A stretch of DNA of 64,000 bases from an uncultured Gammaproteobacteria bacterium (GTDB lineage Bacteria > Pseudomonadota > Gammaproteobacteria > Steroidobacterales > GCA-2729495). Both the position numbers and the translations under genes were made by a program. The first letter of the stretch is position 1. Each line of letters begins with the position of its first letter. Shown here one piece after another: positions 1-9,495 of the stretch. The DNA lies in NCBI GenBank assembly GCA_937921935.1, contig CAKZWQ010000016.1, positions 1 to 64,000 on the forward strand, written 5' to 3'. The notes below the pieces were generated by a model. That model was not told the origin of the DNA, ran no database searches, and worked only from the letters and a program-made list of their open reading frames with translations.

Positions 1-79
1 TGGCTCGCTGCGCTGCGCTTGATTTCCGATCCGGGATGGGCCCGCCGACGATGCAAAGCGCTTAAAGCAGGACAAGGAT

Positions 80-394
80 ATGGCAGCAAATCAGAACATC
101 AGAATCCGGCTCAAGGCCTTCGATCACCGGTTGATCGACACTTCGGCCCGGGAAATCGTGGAGACGGCCAAGCGCACGGGGGCCCAGGTCCGCGGGCCGG
201 TGCCCCTGCCCACGAAGAAAGAGCGGTTTACCGTCCTGATCTCGCCCCACGTCAATAAGGACGCCAGGGACCAGTACGAGCTGCGGACCCACAAGCGGAT
301 GATGGATATCGTGGAGCCCACGGACAAGACGGTGGACGCCCTGATGAAGCTTGAGCTGCCGGCCGGGGTGGACGTGCAAATCAAATTGAACTGA
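80..394 (+). CDS. rpsJ: 30S ribosomal protein S10
   Basis: S10 sits in the head of the 30S subunit and, as NusE, also binds NusB in transcription antitermination. The 104 residues match the usual family length, and the conserved block [15 protein letters not shown] lies at residues 63-77. The ATG start has AGGA 7 bases upstream. No tuf or fusA coding sequence is visible in the 79 bases before it. The gap to rplC is about 270 bases, far longer than the other gaps in this cluster, and a candidate promoter overlaps the stop codon. Confidence 0.98.
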   Translation: MAANQNIRIRLKAFDHRLIDTSAREIVETAKRTGAQVRGPVPLPTKKERFTVLISPHVNKDARDQYELRTHKRMMDIVEPTDKTVDALMKLELPAGVDVQIKLN

Positions 395-413
395 TCTGAA
401 TTAGTGCTATAAT
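386..413 (+). promoter_or_regulatory. Candidate extended -10 promoter between rpsJ and rplC
   Basis: TTGAAC (386-391) and TATAAT (408-413) are separated by 16 bases. The -10 is preceded by TGC, giving the extended form TGnTATAAT. The -35 box lies in the last codons of rpsJ. A GC-rich stretch follows the -10. The match is strong by inspection and would make rplC the first gene of its own transcript, with rpsJ possibly read from an upstream str-type operon. This is a sequence match only, not a mapped start. Confidence 0.7.
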
Positions 414-664
414 TTTCGGCTCGCTACGGCCCGGCGCGGGTTTTCCCGCACCGGGCTTAGTTGCGCAAGAGATGGGCTGACAGCAGCAGCACCGGCTGAT
501 CCTACGGGGGGAAGACTCCGCAAGGCGCGATCTCAGGCGTCAGTGGTCAGGCGGGCAGACGGCGGCACAGGCATAGATAAAACCAGTAGCCTGGCCGTGG
601 TATTTGTTTCATTTATTAAATTGTTCCGTTTCCATGGAGGATTCGGGGCAGCAGAGGATCCGGC
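414..664 (+). promoter_or_regulatory. Untranslated leader of the rplC transcript with strong stem-loop
   Basis: About 250 bases without a plausible gene separate the candidate promoter from rplC. The stem-loop at 429-456 pairs GCCCGG with CCGGGC and GCGGG with CCCGC around a TTTT loop. It has no run of T after it, so it does not look like a simple terminator. An AT-rich stretch at 600-624 comes shortly before the rplC ribosome site. In E. coli the S10 leader lies before rpsJ and is bound by L4. A shifted control leader here is an inference. Confidence 0.5.
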
Positions 665-1309
665 ATGGCCATCGGGCTAATCGGCAAAAAATGCGGCATG
701 ACTCGCGTCTTCACTGAGGCAGGCGAATCTGTGCCCGTCACGGTCATCGAGGCCCTGCCTAATCGCGTCACGCGGGTAAAGACCGCTGAGTCCGACGGCT
801 ACTCGGCTCTGCAGGTCACCACAGGCAGCCGGAAGGCCTCGCGCCTGTCCAAGCCCCTGGCCGGCCAGTACGCGGCAGCCTCTGCCGAACCGGGTGAGGG
901 CCTGTGGGAGTTCCGCCTTGGCACAGGCGAAGGCGAAGATGTGACCACGGGTGCTGAACTGACAGTGGAGCGCTTCGAGCCCGGCCAGATTGTTGATGTG
1001 GTGGGCACCAGCATTGGTAAGGGCTACGCCGGTGCCGTCAAGCGCCATCATTTCCGGACGCAGGACGCGACCCATGGCAACTCCCTGGCTCACCGGGCAC
1101 CGGGTTCCATCGGTCAGAACCAGACGCCCGGGCGCGTGTTCAAGGGCAAGAAAATGTCCGGCCACCTTGGCAATGTTCGCCGCACCGCGCAGAACCTCGA
1201 AGTCGTAAAAGTGGATCCGGAACGTAACCTGATCCTCGTAAAGGGCGCAGTGCCGGGACACCGCGGCGGTCGCCTCGTAATCCAGCCAGCCATCAAGGCG
1301 CGAAGCTGA
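665..1309 (+). CDS. rplC: 50S ribosomal protein L3
   Basis: L3 is an early assembly protein of the large subunit whose long loop reaches toward the peptidyl transferase centre. The 214 residues match the family's usual length. The loop signature [20 protein letters not shown] spans residues 137-156 and includes the glutamine region methylated by PrmB in E. coli. The ATG start follows a purine-rich AGAGGATC. It is the first gene after the long leader, so it probably leads a transcript running on to rplD and beyond. Confidence 0.98.
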   Translation: MAIGLIGKKCGMTRVFTEAGESVPVTVIEALPNRVTRVKTAESDGYSALQVTTGSRKASRLSKPLAGQYAAASAEPGEGLWEFRLGTGEGEDVTTGAELTVERFEPGQIVDVVGTSIGKGYAGAVKRHHFRTQDATHGNSLAHRAPGSIGQNQTPGRVFKGKKMSGHLGNVRRTAQNLEVVKVDPERNLILVKGAVPGHRGGRLVIQPAIKARS

Positions 1310-1326
1310 AGCTGCGGAGTCAGGTG

Positions 1327-1932
1327 ATGAAGATTGAAATTCATGGTGGGAAGAGCAGCCTGGAGGTCGCAGACAGCACCTTTGGCGCAGCCTTCAACGA
1401 GGCGCTTGTCCACCAGATCGTGACTGCCCATCGTGCCCAGGCTCGCCGTGGCAGCAAGGCCCAAAAGACGCGTTCCGACGCCCGTGGCGGCGGCACCAAG
1501 CCATGGCGCCAGAAGGGTACTGGCCGCGCCCGCGCCGGCACTATCCGCAGCCCGATCTGGGTTGGTGGTGGCCGCGCCTTTGCCGCCCGGCCGCGGGACT
1601 ACGAGCAGAAGGTCAATCGCAAGATGTACCGCGCCGGCATGCGTTCCATCCTGTCCGAACTACTGCGCCAGGAGCGCCTGGTGGTAGTGGATAGTTTCGA
1701 GTGCGAGAACGCCAAAACACGTGAATTTGCCGCCAAGCTCGAATCCCTGGGCATCAGCACTGCGCTGATTGTTGTGGACGAGTACCACACCAAGACCTGC
1801 CTGGCCGCGCGCAATGTGCCTGACGTCGATATTCTGGATCTGCGTGAAGTTGATCCCGTCAGCCTGATTCGCTACCCCACTGTCATCGCTACCGCGGCGG
1901 CTGTGAAGGGTCTTGAGGAGCGCTTCGCATGA
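1327..1932 (+). CDS. rplD: 50S ribosomal protein L4
   Basis: L4 binds 23S rRNA and lines the exit tunnel. In E. coli it also represses the S10 operon by binding the leader RNA, which matters here because of the long leader before rplC. A GTG at 1324 is in frame, but GGAG at 1316-1319 is spaced 7 bases from the ATG at 1327 and only 4 from the GTG, so I chose the ATG (201 residues). The tunnel loop with [18 protein letters not shown] is intact. The gene overlaps rplW by 4 bases (ATGA). Confidence 0.97.
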   Translation: MKIEIHGGKSSLEVADSTFGAAFNEALVHQIVTAHRAQARRGSKAQKTRSDARGGGTKPWRQKGTGRARAGTIRSPIWVGGGRAFAARPRDYEQKVNRKMYRAGMRSILSELLRQERLVVVDSFECENAKTREFAAKLESLGISTALIVVDEYHTKTCLAARNVPDVDILDLREVDPVSLIRYPTVIATAAAVKGLEERFA

Positions 1933-2237
1933 GCGCCATCGCTAATCAGGAACGCTTGATGGGCGTGTTGCTCGGGCCGCATTTGTCGGAGAAGAGCACG
2001 CGTGTCGGTGAGATCGCGAATCAGGTTGTATTTCGTGTGCGGACCGACTCGACCAAGCAGGAAGTGCGCCGGGCCGTTGAGCTGCTTTTCGAAGTCCAGG
2101 TTGAGAAGGTGCGGATGGTGAACTGTCGCGGCAAGGTGAAGCGCTTTGGCCAGACCACCGGCCGCCGGCAGGACTGGAAAAAAGCCTACGTAACCCTCGC
2201 TGAGGGCAACGATATTGATTTCCTGGGCGCGGACTAG
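1929..2237 (+). CDS. rplW: 50S ribosomal protein L23
   Basis: L23 sits at the mouth of the exit tunnel and docks trigger factor and the signal recognition particle. The 102 residues are the normal size. Recognised by [13 protein letters not shown] near the N terminus (about residues 13-25) and the basic C-terminal part. Its ATG overlaps the rplD stop as ATGA, which points to translational coupling. Order and strand match the standard S10 cluster. Confidence 0.98.
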   Translation: MSAIANQERLMGVLLGPHLSEKSTRVGEIANQVVFRVRTDSTKQEVRRAVELLFEVQVEKVRMVNCRGKVKRFGQTTGRRQDWKKAYVTLAEGNDIDFLGAD

Positions 2238-2254
2238 GTTAAGAGGTCGATAAG

Positions 2255-3082
2255 ATGGCACTGCAAAAACTCAAGCCCACCTCGCCCGGCCGACGCTTTA
2301 CGGTAAAGGTTCGCTCGCCCGAGCTGCACAAGGGTGAGCCCCATGCGCCGCTGCTGGAAAAACAATCCAGCACGGGTGGGCGTAACAACCGGGGTCGCAT
2401 TACGACCCGTCATCGTGGTGGTGGTCATAAACACCACTATCGCATCGTCGATTTCAAGCGTGACAAGGACGGCATCCCCGGCCGCGTCGAGCGGATCGAA
2501 TACGATCCCAACCGCAGTGCCCACCTGGCCCTGGTTCTTTATGCTGATGGCGAACGTCGTTACATCCTGGCGGCCAAGAAGCTCGCGGCCGGTGATCAGG
2601 TGATGTCAGGCCGGGAAGCCCCCATCAAGGTTGGTAATTCACTGCCGTTGCGGAATATCCCCCTCGGTACCCTGGTGCACTGCGTAGAGCTTAAGCCTCG
2701 CAAGGGCGCCCAGATGGTCCGTGCCGCGGGTGGCAGCGCCCAGCTGGTTGCCCGCGAGGGCGCCTACGCGACCTTGCGCATGCGCTCCGGTGAGATGCGC
2801 AAAGTGCACGTGAACTGTCGCGCCACTGTCGGTGAAGTCGGTCACGGGGAGCACAACCTTCGCAAGCTGGGCAAGGCTGGCGCGTCGCGCTGGCGCGGCC
2901 GCAGACCTACGGTCCGCGGTGTTGCCATGAATCCGGTGGATCACCCACATGGTGGTGGCGAAGGTCGCACCTCGGGCGGCCGCCATCCGGTGACGCCCTG
3001 GGGCGTGCCGACCAAGGGTTACAAGACCCGTAGTAACAAGCGCACCGACGGCATGATCGTTCGTCGGCGTAATCGTAAGTAA
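2255..3082 (+). CDS. rplB: 50S ribosomal protein L2
   Basis: L2 is one of the most conserved large-subunit proteins and is needed for subunit joining and peptidyl transfer. The 275 residues match the family. The hallmark [17 protein letters not shown] is intact near the C terminus and includes the histidine that is functionally critical in E. coli L2. The N-terminal region [18 protein letters not shown] is also typical. An AAGAGG element precedes the ATG. It is co-directional with rplW (17-base gap) and rpsS. Confidence 0.99.
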   Translation: MALQKLKPTSPGRRFTVKVRSPELHKGEPHAPLLEKQSSTGGRNNRGRITTRHRGGGHKHHYRIVDFKRDKDGIPGRVERIEYDPNRSAHLALVLYADGERRYILAAKKLAAGDQVMSGREAPIKVGNSLPLRNIPLGTLVHCVELKPRKGAQMVRAAGGSAQLVAREGAYATLRMRSGEMRKVHVNCRATVGEVGHGEHNLRKLGKAGASRWRGRRPTVRGVAMNPVDHPHGGGEGRTSGGRHPVTPWGVPTKGYKTRSNKRTDGMIVRRRNRK

Positions 3083-3100
3083 GGGAGGCGAGGGACCACA

Positions 3101-3373
3101 GTGCCACGTTCCGTTAAGAAAGGGCCATTTGTTGATGCGCATCTCGCAACCAAGGTTGCGGAGGCAGCTCGCACGAACAGCCGTCGGCCAATCAAGACCT
3201 GGTCGCGTCGTTCGATGATTTTGCCGGACATGGTGGGTTTGACCATCGCTGTCCATAACGGTCGTGACCATGTGCCCGTGCTGATCTCCGAAAACATGGT
3301 GGGTCACAAGCTTGGGGAGTTCGCCGTAACGCGGACCTTCAAGGGCCACTCGGGCGACCGGAAGAGCAAGTAG
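3101..3373 (+). CDS. rpsS: 30S ribosomal protein S19
   Basis: S19 forms a heterodimer with S13 in the head of the small subunit. The 90-residue product begins [12 protein letters not shown], the characteristic family N terminus, which fixes the start at a GTG codon. The conserved [16 protein letters not shown] stretch is at the C-terminal side. It is the fifth gene of the S10 series, 18 bases after rplB and 9 before rplV, so it is certainly part of the same transcript. Confidence 0.98.
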   Translation: MPRSVKKGPFVDAHLATKVAEAARTNSRRPIKTWSRRSMILPDMVGLTIAVHNGRDHVPVLISENMVGHKLGEFAVTRTFKGHSGDRKSK

Positions 3374-3382
3374 GGGCCGACG

Positions 3383-3715
3383 ATGCAGGTATCAGCCAAA
3401 TTGAAGTATGCGCGGATTTCGCCGCAAAAATGCCGACTGGTTGCTGACCAGGTGCGCGGCAAACCTGTAGCGAATGCCCTGCAGATTCTCGGCTTTATGC
3501 CCAAGAAGGGCGCCGCCATTGTGAAAAAATTGCTGGAGTCGGCCGTTGCCAACGCCGAGCACAATCACGGTGCGGATGTCGATGAATTGAAAGTGTCAGC
3601 AATTTGCGTCGACGAAGCGCCGAGGTTCAAGCGCTATCGGGCGCGGGCCAAAGGCCGCGGCGCGCAGATCATTAAACGAAACAGTCATATCACCGTGCAA
3701 GTTGCGGACGAGTAG
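3383..3715 (+). CDS. rplV: 50S ribosomal protein L22
   Basis: L22 has a long beta-hairpin that reaches into the exit tunnel, where changes give macrolide resistance. The 110 residues match the usual length. The family pattern is intact: [16 protein letters not shown] near residue 12, and at the end the hairpin with [18 protein letters not shown]. It begins with ATG 9 bases after rpsS. The reading frame is uninterrupted and the hairpin shows no visible insertion or deletion. Confidence 0.98.
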   Translation: MQVSAKLKYARISPQKCRLVADQVRGKPVANALQILGFMPKKGAAIVKKLLESAVANAEHNHGADVDELKVSAICVDEAPRFKRYRARAKGRGAQIIKRNSHITVQVADE

Positions 3716-3724
3716 GAACGGACT

Positions 3725-4405
3725 ATGGGACAGAAAGTAAACCCCATTGGCATCCGTCTCGGTATTACCCGGGATTGGTCGTCGCGCTGGTACGCCGATA
3801 CCAAGGATTATCCTGGCCTGGTGGCCTCGGATTTCAAAGTGCGTGGCTTCCTTAAGAAAAAGCTGAAGGACGCGTCTGTCAGCCGGATCCAGATTGAGCG
3901 CCCCGCTCGCAAGGCCCAGATTACGATTCACACGGCCCGACCCGGCATTGTGATCGGCAAGAAGGGTGAAGACATCGAGCGGCTGCGGGTTCAGGCAGCA
4001 GGTTTGCTTGAATTGCCGGTGCATGACGTACGCCTGAACATCGCTGAAGTTCGCAAGCCTGAGCTGGATGCGCAGCTGGTTGCCGAGGGCATTGCCCAGC
4101 AGCTGGAGCGCCGGGTGATGTTTCGTCGCGCTATGAAGCGGGCGGTAACCAACACCATGCGTCTGGGCGCGCAGGGCATCAAGGTTAAGGTCGGTGGCCG
4201 CCTGAATGGTGCTGAAATTGCCCGCAGCGAGTGGTATCGGGAGGGTCGCGTGCCTTTGCATACCTTCCGTGCAGACATTGATTACGGCTTTGCCGAGGCG
4301 AGCACTACCTATGGGGTGATCGGCGTCAAGGTATGGATCTTCAAAGGCGAAGTCTTCGATAACGAAGAATCGGCTTCTGAGGGTGCCGAGAAGGCAGCCA
4401 GGTAA
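3725..4405 (+). CDS. rpsC: 30S ribosomal protein S3
   Basis: S3 lies at the mRNA entry side of the small subunit and contributes to helicase activity. Residues 1-226 begin [13 protein letters not shown], the family start. The KH domain shows its GxxG loop as GKKG at residues 78-81 within [16 protein letters not shown]. The C-terminal domain has [13 protein letters not shown]. The length is near the E. coli protein (233). It starts 9 bases after rplV and precedes rplP by 12 bases. Confidence 0.98.
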   Translation: MGQKVNPIGIRLGITRDWSSRWYADTKDYPGLVASDFKVRGFLKKKLKDASVSRIQIERPARKAQITIHTARPGIVIGKKGEDIERLRVQAAGLLELPVHDVRLNIAEVRKPELDAQLVAEGIAQQLERRVMFRRAMKRAVTNTMRLGAQGIKVKVGGRLNGAEIARSEWYREGRVPLHTFRADIDYGFAEASTTYGVIGVKVWIFKGEVFDNEESASEGAEKAAR

Positions 4406-4417
4406 GAGAGAGCAGTC

Positions 4418-4831
4418 ATGCTACAGCCCAAACGGACAAAGTTCAGGAAGCAGCATAAAGGCCGCAATCGCGGCCTTGCCCAGCGTGGCAGCACGGTTTC
4501 CTTTGGAGAATACGCCCTTAAAGCCACGGGTCGCGGGCGCTTGACGGCCAGGCAAATCGAGGCCGCGCGGCGTGCGATGACCCGCTATGTGAAACGTGGC
4601 GGCAAGATCTGGATTCGCGTATTCCCCGACAAGCCCATTACCAAGAAGCCCCTGGAAGTTCGTCAGGGTAAGGGTAAAGGCAATGTTGAGTACTGGGTTG
4701 CCCAGATCCAGCCCGGACGCATTCTGTACGAAATGGAAGGTGTTGCTGAGGACGTGGCGCGTGAAGCCTTTCGTCTGGCAGCGGCGAAGTTGCCGATGGC
4801 GACAACCTTCGTATCCAGGCAGGTGGTCTGA
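4418..4831 (+). CDS. rplP: 50S ribosomal protein L16
   Basis: L16 helps organise the A-site region of 23S rRNA and the tRNA passage. The product begins [16 protein letters not shown], the exact family style, and keeps the basic [20 protein letters not shown] region in the middle. 137 residues is standard. GAGAGAG precedes the ATG. The last base of its stop codon region is shared with the rpmC start (ATGA overlap), indicating coupled translation. Confidence 0.98.
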   Translation: MLQPKRTKFRKQHKGRNRGLAQRGSTVSFGEYALKATGRGRLTARQIEAARRAMTRYVKRGGKIWIRVFPDKPITKKPLEVRQGKGKGNVEYWVAQIQPGRILYEMEGVAEDVAREAFRLAAAKLPMATTFVSRQVV

Positions 4832-5025
4832 TGAAAGCACAGGAATTTCGTGGCAAGACGGACGACGAACTGGCAGAGCAGCTGGTAGGTCTGCGCCGGG
4901 AGCAGTTCAATCTGCGCATGCAGCAGGCAACTGGCCAGCTGGTCCGGTCCGATCAGTACGGCAAGGTGCGCAAGGACATCGCGCGTATCAAGACCGTGCT
5001 TACCGAGCGCGCTGAGAAGGCATAG
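4831..5025 (+). CDS. rpmC: 50S ribosomal protein L29
   Basis: L29 is a small two-helix protein near the tunnel exit beside L23. The 64-residue protein shows the family layout, from the starting [17 protein letters not shown] to the helix [17 protein letters not shown]. The start codon overlaps the rplP stop by one base. The product is entirely helical by eye with no insertion. The position between rplP and rpsQ is the invariant one. Confidence 0.97.
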   Translation: MKAQEFRGKTDDELAEQLVGLRREQFNLRMQQATGQLVRSDQYGKVRKDIARIKTVLTERAEKA

Positions 5026-5036
5026 GGCAACAGGTC

Positions 5037-5324
5037 ATGAGTGAAGAGCTAAACAAAACTGACGCCGGTGAAAAGAAGTTGCGCACTGCAACGGGCCGGG
5101 TCATCAGCAGCAAGATGGATAAGACCATCTCGGTTGCTATTGAGCGGGTCGTGAAGCATCCCGTATACGGCAAGTACATCAAACGTACCAGCAAGGTGAT
5201 GGCTCACGATGAAGCCAATGCCTGTGCCGAGGGTGACAAGGTCAGCATCACGGAGTGCCGGCCCCTGTCGAAGAACAAGTCATGGCGCCTCGTAGAAGTG
5301 CTGGAGCGTGCAGATTCTCGCTGA
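5037..5324 (+). CDS. rpsQ: 30S ribosomal protein S17
   Basis: S17 is a primary 16S rRNA-binding protein of OB-fold type. After about 16 variable residues the core begins with [20 protein letters not shown] and continues to [13 protein letters not shown], both family signatures. 95 residues is slightly longer than the E. coli 84 because of the N-terminal extension. The start ATG lies 12 bases after rpmC. The following gene, rplN, opens the spc portion of the cluster. Confidence 0.97.
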   Translation: MSEELNKTDAGEKKLRTATGRVISSKMDKTISVAIERVVKHPVYGKYIKRTSKVMAHDEANACAEGDKVSITECRPLSKNKSWRLVEVLERADSR

Positions 5325-5352
5325 CAGGCGGGATGATTGACGGAAAACGAAC

Positions 5353-5721
5353 ATGATCCAGATGCAGACAACACTCTCGGCAGCCGACAACAGCGGAGCT
5401 CGGCGCTTGATGTGCATCAAGGTGCTTGGTGGCTCCAAGCGTCGGTATGCGGGCGTTGGCGACATTATTAAAGTGAGCGTCAAGGATGCGATCCCGCGTG
5501 GCCGAGTGAAGAAAGGCGAGATTTACAACGCGGTTGTGGTTCGTACCCGCAAGGGCGTGCGCCGGTCTGACGGCTCGCTGATTCGATTCGACGGGAATGC
5601 CGCCGTGCTGCTCAATGCCCGTCTGGAGCCGATCGGTACGCGTATTTTCGGCCCCGTGACCCGCGAGCTGCGGACCGGGAAGTTCATGAAAATTATCTCC
5701 CTTGCGCCGGAAGTGCTCTAG
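5353..5721 (+). CDS. rplN: 50S ribosomal protein L14
   Basis: L14 lies at the subunit interface and is the docking site of the silencing factor RsfS, whose gene is also in this window. 122 residues is the standard length. It begins [20 protein letters not shown], matching the family start, and keeps [20 protein letters not shown]. It follows rpsQ by 28 bases, the junction between the S10 and spc operons in E. coli. I saw no convincing promoter in that short gap. Confidence 0.98.
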   Translation: MIQMQTTLSAADNSGARRLMCIKVLGGSKRRYAGVGDIIKVSVKDAIPRGRVKKGEIYNAVVVRTRKGVRRSDGSLIRFDGNAAVLLNARLEPIGTRIFGPVTRELRTGKFMKIISLAPEVL

Positions 5722-5748
5722 GCACCGGGAAGCAGGAAGGCAATAGCA

Positions 5749-6066
5749 ATGCAGAGACTACGTAAAGGCGACGATGTGATCGTAATCTCCGGCCGCGATA
5801 AGGGCCGGCAGGGGTCCGTGCTGAACGTGCACGACGACGGCCAGGTGCTGGTCGAAGGCATCAATGTCGTCAAGAAACATCAGAAGCCCAACCCGAATGC
5901 CGGGGTTCCCGGTGGCATTATCGAGAAGGAAATGCCGCTGGATGCCTCAAATGTGATGCTGGTTAACCCGGCTACAGGCAAGGGCGATCGGGTTGGTTTC
6001 AAAACTCTGGAGGACGGCCGCAAGGTGCGCTTCTTCAAGTCTAATAAAGAGGTGGTCGACGTCTGA
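5749..6066 (+). CDS. rplX: 50S ribosomal protein L24
   Basis: L24 initiates assembly of the large subunit. The N-terminal KOW motif is clear: [20 protein letters not shown] at about residues 4-23. It is followed by [15 protein letters not shown]. 105 residues is normal. Second in the spc series after rplN, with an ATG 27 bases after the previous stop. No irregularity of reading frame or composition was seen. Confidence 0.98.
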   Translation: MQRLRKGDDVIVISGRDKGRQGSVLNVHDDGQVLVEGINVVKKHQKPNPNAGVPGGIIEKEMPLDASNVMLVNPATGKGDRVGFKTLEDGRKVRFFKSNKEVVDV

Positions 6067-6090
6067 CGCGAGTCGGACGGGAGCTAAAAA

Positions 6091-6630
6091 ATGGCCAGGT
6101 TGCAGGAATACTACGCAGAAACGGTGGTCCCCAAGCTCGTCGAGCAACTGGGGATCAAGAATGCTATGGAAGTTCCCCGGATCAAGAAGATCACGCTGAA
6201 CATGGGCGTTGGGGAAGCTGTGGCAGATCGAAAAATTGTTGAAAAGGCGGTTTCCGACATGCAGCGCATCGCCGGCCAGAAGCCGCTGACCTGTAAGTCT
6301 CGTAAATCGGTCGCCTCCTTCAAGCTTCGTGATGGCATGGCTATCGGTTGCAAGGTCACTTTGCGGCGCGAGCGCATGTACGAATTTCTCGATCGCCTGA
6401 TTGCCATCGCAATTCCCCGGGTACGTGACTTCCGCGGTCTGAATCCCAAGTCATTTGATGGCCGCGGCAACTACAGCCTGGGCGTGCAGGAACAAATTAT
6501 TTTCCCGGAGATCGATTACGACAGCATCGACTCCATTCGCGGCATGGATATCACCATTACGACGTCCGCCGCGAACGACGAGCAAGGCCGGGCTTTGCTT
6601 GATGCTTTTAACTTTCCGTTCAAGAAATAG
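6091..6630 (+). CDS. rplE: 50S ribosomal protein L5
   Basis: L5 binds 5S rRNA together with L18 and contacts S13 across the subunit bridge. The 179 residues match the family length exactly. The product begins MARLQEYY and retains [13 protein letters not shown] and the C-terminal [26 protein letters not shown] element at 6079-6083 lies 7 bases before the ATG. It stands between rplX and rpsN as in other bacteria. Confidence 0.98.
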   Translation: MARLQEYYAETVVPKLVEQLGIKNAMEVPRIKKITLNMGVGEAVADRKIVEKAVSDMQRIAGQKPLTCKSRKSVASFKLRDGMAIGCKVTLRRERMYEFLDRLIAIAIPRVRDFRGLNPKSFDGRGNYSLGVQEQIIFPEIDYDSIDSIRGMDITITTSAANDEQGRALLDAFNFPFKK

Positions 6631-6647
6631 AGACGGGTCAAAGACGA

Positions 6648-6953
6648 ATGGCAAAAAAATCCATGATTGCGCGTGAGCGTAAACGCGAACGGACGGTGCA
6701 GCGCTTTGCTGCCAAGCGCGCCGAAATCAAGCGTGTTATCGCTAGTTCCCAGAGCACTGACGAAGAGCGTCAGGCGGCACTGCTTGCGTTGCAGAAATTG
6801 CCGCGCAACGCGAGTCCGTCACGGATACGAAACCGGTGCTCCATAACGGGGCGCCCCAACGGCTACTACCGTAAGTTCGGTCTCGGTCGTAACAAACTCC
6901 GTGAGGAGACCATGCACGGCAACATCCCTGGCCTTTCCAAGGCCAGCTGGTAA
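6648..6953 (+). CDS. rpsN: 30S ribosomal protein S14, zinc-independent form
   Basis: S14 completes the head of the small subunit. This is the 101-residue long form typical of proteobacteria. Only one cysteine remains (in [17 protein letters not shown]), so the four-cysteine zinc ribbon of the short S14 type is absent. It begins [14 protein letters not shown]. By contrast rpmJ in the same cluster keeps its zinc ligands, a common mixture in this group. It lies 17 bases after rplE. Confidence 0.98.
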   Translation: MAKKSMIARERKRERTVQRFAAKRAEIKRVIASSQSTDEERQAALLALQKLPRNASPSRIRNRCSITGRPNGYYRKFGLGRNKLREETMHGNIPGLSKASW

Positions 6954-6977
6954 ACCGGCAGGTATAGAGGTACAGAC

Positions 6978-7376
6978 ATGAGCATGTCAGATCCCATCGC
7001 CGATATGTTGACGCGAATTCGTAACGGCCAGACTGTCGGTCATGAGTCCGTGCGGATGCCGTCTTCGCGCGTGAAAGAGGCCATTGCGAAAGTATTGGTC
7101 GAGGAAGGTTACGTCGATCGTTTCGAGGTCGCCGACCTGCCGGGCAATAAGCGTGAGCTGACCGTCTGGCTGCGCTACTTCGAGGGGCGCCCGGTGATTG
7201 AAGTATTGCGCCGCATCAGCCGTCCGGGCCTGCGGATATTCAAGAACAAGGATGAGCTTCCCAATGTCCTGGGTGGTTTGGGTGTGGCAATCGTCTCTAC
7301 TTCCGAGGGAGTGATGACGGAGCGCGCTGCGCGGACCAAAGGCGTTGGCGGCGAAGTTATTTGCGTGGTGTCCTAG
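6978..7376 (+). CDS. rpsH: 30S ribosomal protein S8
   Basis: S8 is a primary 16S rRNA binder and, in E. coli, the translational repressor of the spc operon. The 132 residues begin [19 protein letters not shown] second in-frame ATG at residue 3 is an equally plausible start. The C-terminal signature [20 protein letters not shown] is intact. It stands after rpsN with a 24-base gap and in the standard order before rplF. Confidence 0.98.
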   Translation: MSMSDPIADMLTRIRNGQTVGHESVRMPSSRVKEAIAKVLVEEGYVDRFEVADLPGNKRELTVWLRYFEGRPVIEVLRRISRPGLRIFKNKDELPNVLGGLGVAIVSTSEGVMTERAARTKGVGGEVICVVS

Positions 7377-7409
7377 TCGGGCACCAGGCGGGAAAGCGGT
7401 AACAGGAAC

Positions 7410-7943
7410 ATGTCCAGAGTTGCAAGCAAGCCAGTGACGGTGCCCAAGGGCGTGGACGTCAAGCCCAGTGGGAATACTCTGCTGGTCAAGGGTCCCAAGG
7501 GCGAGTTGAGCATGCCTCTGAATCAGGAGGTCGAGATCAGTATTGAAGACGGTGCAGCCAGTGTTGCTTCACGGTCGGGTTCGCGATTCGCTCATGCCAT
7601 GTCCGGCACGACGCGGGCGCTGCTGTTCAATATGGTCACCGGTGTCACTGATGGATTTGAGCGGAAGCTTGAGCTGCGAGGCGTTGGTTATCGCGCGCAG
7701 TCCAAGGGCAAGACCCTCAACCTGACTCTGGGTTTTTCCCACCCGGTTGATTACCCGGTTCCGGAGGGCATCACCATTGAGACGCCCAGCCAGACCGAGA
7801 TTATCGTCAAGGGAATCGACAAGCAGAAAGTCGGGCAGGTCGCGGCAGAGATCCGCGGGTACCGTCCCCCCGAGCCTTATAAGGGCAAGGGCGTGCGCTA
7901 CGCCGATGAGCGCGTGGTGATGAAGGAAGCGAAGAAGAAGTAG
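7410..7943 (+). CDS. rplF: 50S ribosomal protein L6
   Basis: L6 lies near the GTPase centre of the large subunit. 177 residues is the expected length and both repeated L6 folds are present. The conserved C-terminal block [18 protein letters not shown] is intact. The starting [17 protein letters not shown] is typical. It is the middle gene of the spc series, between rpsH and rplR. AACAGGAA precedes the start codon. Confidence 0.98.
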   Translation: MSRVASKPVTVPKGVDVKPSGNTLLVKGPKGELSMPLNQEVEISIEDGAASVASRSGSRFAHAMSGTTRALLFNMVTGVTDGFERKLELRGVGYRAQSKGKTLNLTLGFSHPVDYPVPEGITIETPSQTEIIVKGIDKQKVGQVAAEIRGYRPPEPYKGKGVRYADERVVMKEAKKK

Positions 7944-7973
7944 CCGTTGCGCTGCTAGCAGGGTTTACAAAAG

Positions 7974-8321
7974 ATGAACGCGAAGGACAAAAGATTACGG
8001 CGGGCAAAAAAGGCCCGGTCCCGTATCCGCACGCAGGGGCTTCCCCGACTGACGGTGCATCGTACGCCTAGGCATATGTATGCACAGGTTATTGCACCGG
8101 ACGGCGCGACAGTGATGGCCGTTGCCTCGACGGTGCAGAAGGATCTGCGCGAAGGGTCGACTGGCAATATTGCTGCAGCGACTCGGGTTGGTCAGGCAAT
8201 TGCTGAAAAAGCAAAGGCTGCCGGGGTAACCCGGGTGGCCTTCGATCGTTCTGGTTTTCGCTATCACGGCCGCGTTCAGGCGGTGGCCGATGCGGCTCGC
8301 GAAGGTGGCCTGGAGTTTTAG
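7974..8321 (+). CDS. rplR: 50S ribosomal protein L18
   Basis: L18 carries 5S rRNA into the central protuberance with L5. The 115 residues include the basic N-terminal tail ([16 protein letters not shown]), [12 protein letters not shown], and a C-terminal [20 protein letters not shown] that closely matches the family end. The ATG start lies 31 bases after rplF. No insertion or frame break was seen. Confidence 0.98.
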   Translation: MNAKDKRLRRAKKARSRIRTQGLPRLTVHRTPRHMYAQVIAPDGATVMAVASTVQKDLREGSTGNIAAATRVGQAIAEKAKAAGVTRVAFDRSGFRYHGRVQAVADAAREGGLEF

Positions 8322-8336
8322 GCGGAGTATTGATGC

Positions 8337-8843
8337 ATGGCAAGGGTTGAACACAACCAGAACGCCGATGACCTGTTGGAAAAGCTGGTTACGGTTAATC
8401 GAGTGGCGAAAGTGGTGAAGGGCGGCCGTCAGTTCGGCTTCACTGCGCTGACAGTCGTCGGTGACGGCGCTGGCCGCGTTGGCTTCGGTTATGGCAAGGC
8501 GCGTGAAGTGCCTATCGCCATTCAGAAAGCCATGCAGGTTGCTCGCAAAAACCTGCGTGAGGTTTCTCTGCGTGACGACACCTTGCACTACGCAATGACT
8601 GGTCGTCACGGCGCTACCAAGGTTTACATTCAACCGGCCTCGGAAGGTACCGGCATTATTGCAGGTGGCGCCATGCGCGCCGTCTTTGAATGTGCAGGCG
8701 TTCGTAACGTGCTGGCCAAGAGCTATGGGTCCCGTAACCCCATCAATGTGGTGCGGGCCACGATTGCTGCGTTGTATGAGGCTCAGTCGCCCCAACGCAT
8801 TGCGGCTCGTCGCGGCAAGTCCGTTGCCGAGATCAGCGGGTAA
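8337..8843 (+). CDS. rpsE: 30S ribosomal protein S5
   Basis: S5 is part of the mRNA entry tunnel and affects decoding fidelity; changes near its N-terminal loop give spectinomycin resistance. The sequence [20 protein letters not shown] (residues 16-35) covers that loop and appears wild type. The C-terminal half has [20 protein letters not shown]. 168 residues matches E. coli (167). ATG start, 15 bases after rplR; rpmD follows 6 bases downstream. Confidence 0.98.
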   Translation: MARVEHNQNADDLLEKLVTVNRVAKVVKGGRQFGFTALTVVGDGAGRVGFGYGKAREVPIAIQKAMQVARKNLREVSLRDDTLHYAMTGRHGATKVYIQPASEGTGIIAGGAMRAVFECAGVRNVLAKSYGSRNPINVVRATIAALYEAQSPQRIAARRGKSVAEISG

Positions 8844-8849
8844 GTAAAG

Positions 8850-9038
8850 ATGGCAGAACCGGCAAAATTGAAGGTGACCCTGGTTCGTAGCAAGCACGGC
8901 CGTTTGAAAGCGCATCGTGCCTGCGTCGCGGGTCTGGGTTTGCGTCGCATGCACCAGACCGTCGAAGTGGTGAATACACCAGAGAACCGCGGGATGATTA
9001 ACAAAGTCTCCTACCTGCTCCGTGTGGAGGATGCTTAG
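8850..9038 (+). CDS. rpmD: 50S ribosomal protein L30
   Basis: L30 is a small peripheral protein of the large subunit present in most but not all bacteria. The 62 residues fit the family, with [17 protein letters not shown] at the N terminus and the conserved [20 protein letters not shown] following. The stop codon directly abuts the GTG start of rplO, so the two are translationally linked. The spacing to rpsE is 6 bases. Confidence 0.97.
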   Translation: MAEPAKLKVTLVRSKHGRLKAHRACVAGLGLRRMHQTVEVVNTPENRGMINKVSYLLRVEDA

Positions 9039-9467
9039 GTGAAACTCAATACTCTGAAACCGGGCAGCCGGAAGAAGCCCAAGCGCCTGGGCCGCGGCCA
9101 TTCGGCGGGGCAGGGCAAGACATGCGGTCGTGGCCAGAAGGGCCAGCATTCGCGTTCCGGCGGCTTCCATAAAGTGGGTTTCGAGGGCGGCCAGATGCCG
9201 ATCCAGCGGCGCCTGCCCAAGGTGGGCTTCACCTCGCGAATGGCTGACGAGAACGCTGAACTACGCCTGCATGAGCTGGCGCTGGCCGGGGTTGAGATCG
9301 TTGATATGGATGCCCTGAAAGTGGCGGGCCTGGTGCCCATGCAGACCAAGCGGGTCAAAGTGATCGACTCAGGCAAGCTCGAGCAGGCAGTGCAGATCAA
9401 AGGCCTGGCGGTGACGCCCGGCGCCCGGAAAGCCATTGAGGCTGCCGGCGGCAGTATCGAGGATTAA
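9039..9467 (+). CDS. rplO: 50S ribosomal protein L15
   Basis: L15 is a late assembly protein reaching deep into 23S rRNA. The 142 residues begin [20 protein letters not shown] and continue with the glycine-rich tail [20 protein letters not shown], both diagnostic. The start is a GTG immediately after the rpmD stop, with GGAGG about 10 bases upstream inside rpmD. It is followed by secY with a 28-base gap, the universal arrangement. Confidence 0.98.
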   Translation: MKLNTLKPGSRKKPKRLGRGHSAGQGKTCGRGQKGQHSRSGGFHKVGFEGGQMPIQRRLPKVGFTSRMADENAELRLHELALAGVEIVDMDALKVAGLVPMQTKRVKVIDSGKLEQAVQIKGLAVTPGARKAIEAAGGSIED

Positions 9468-9495
9468 TTAGTTCCGATGGGAACGGTAAACAGGC

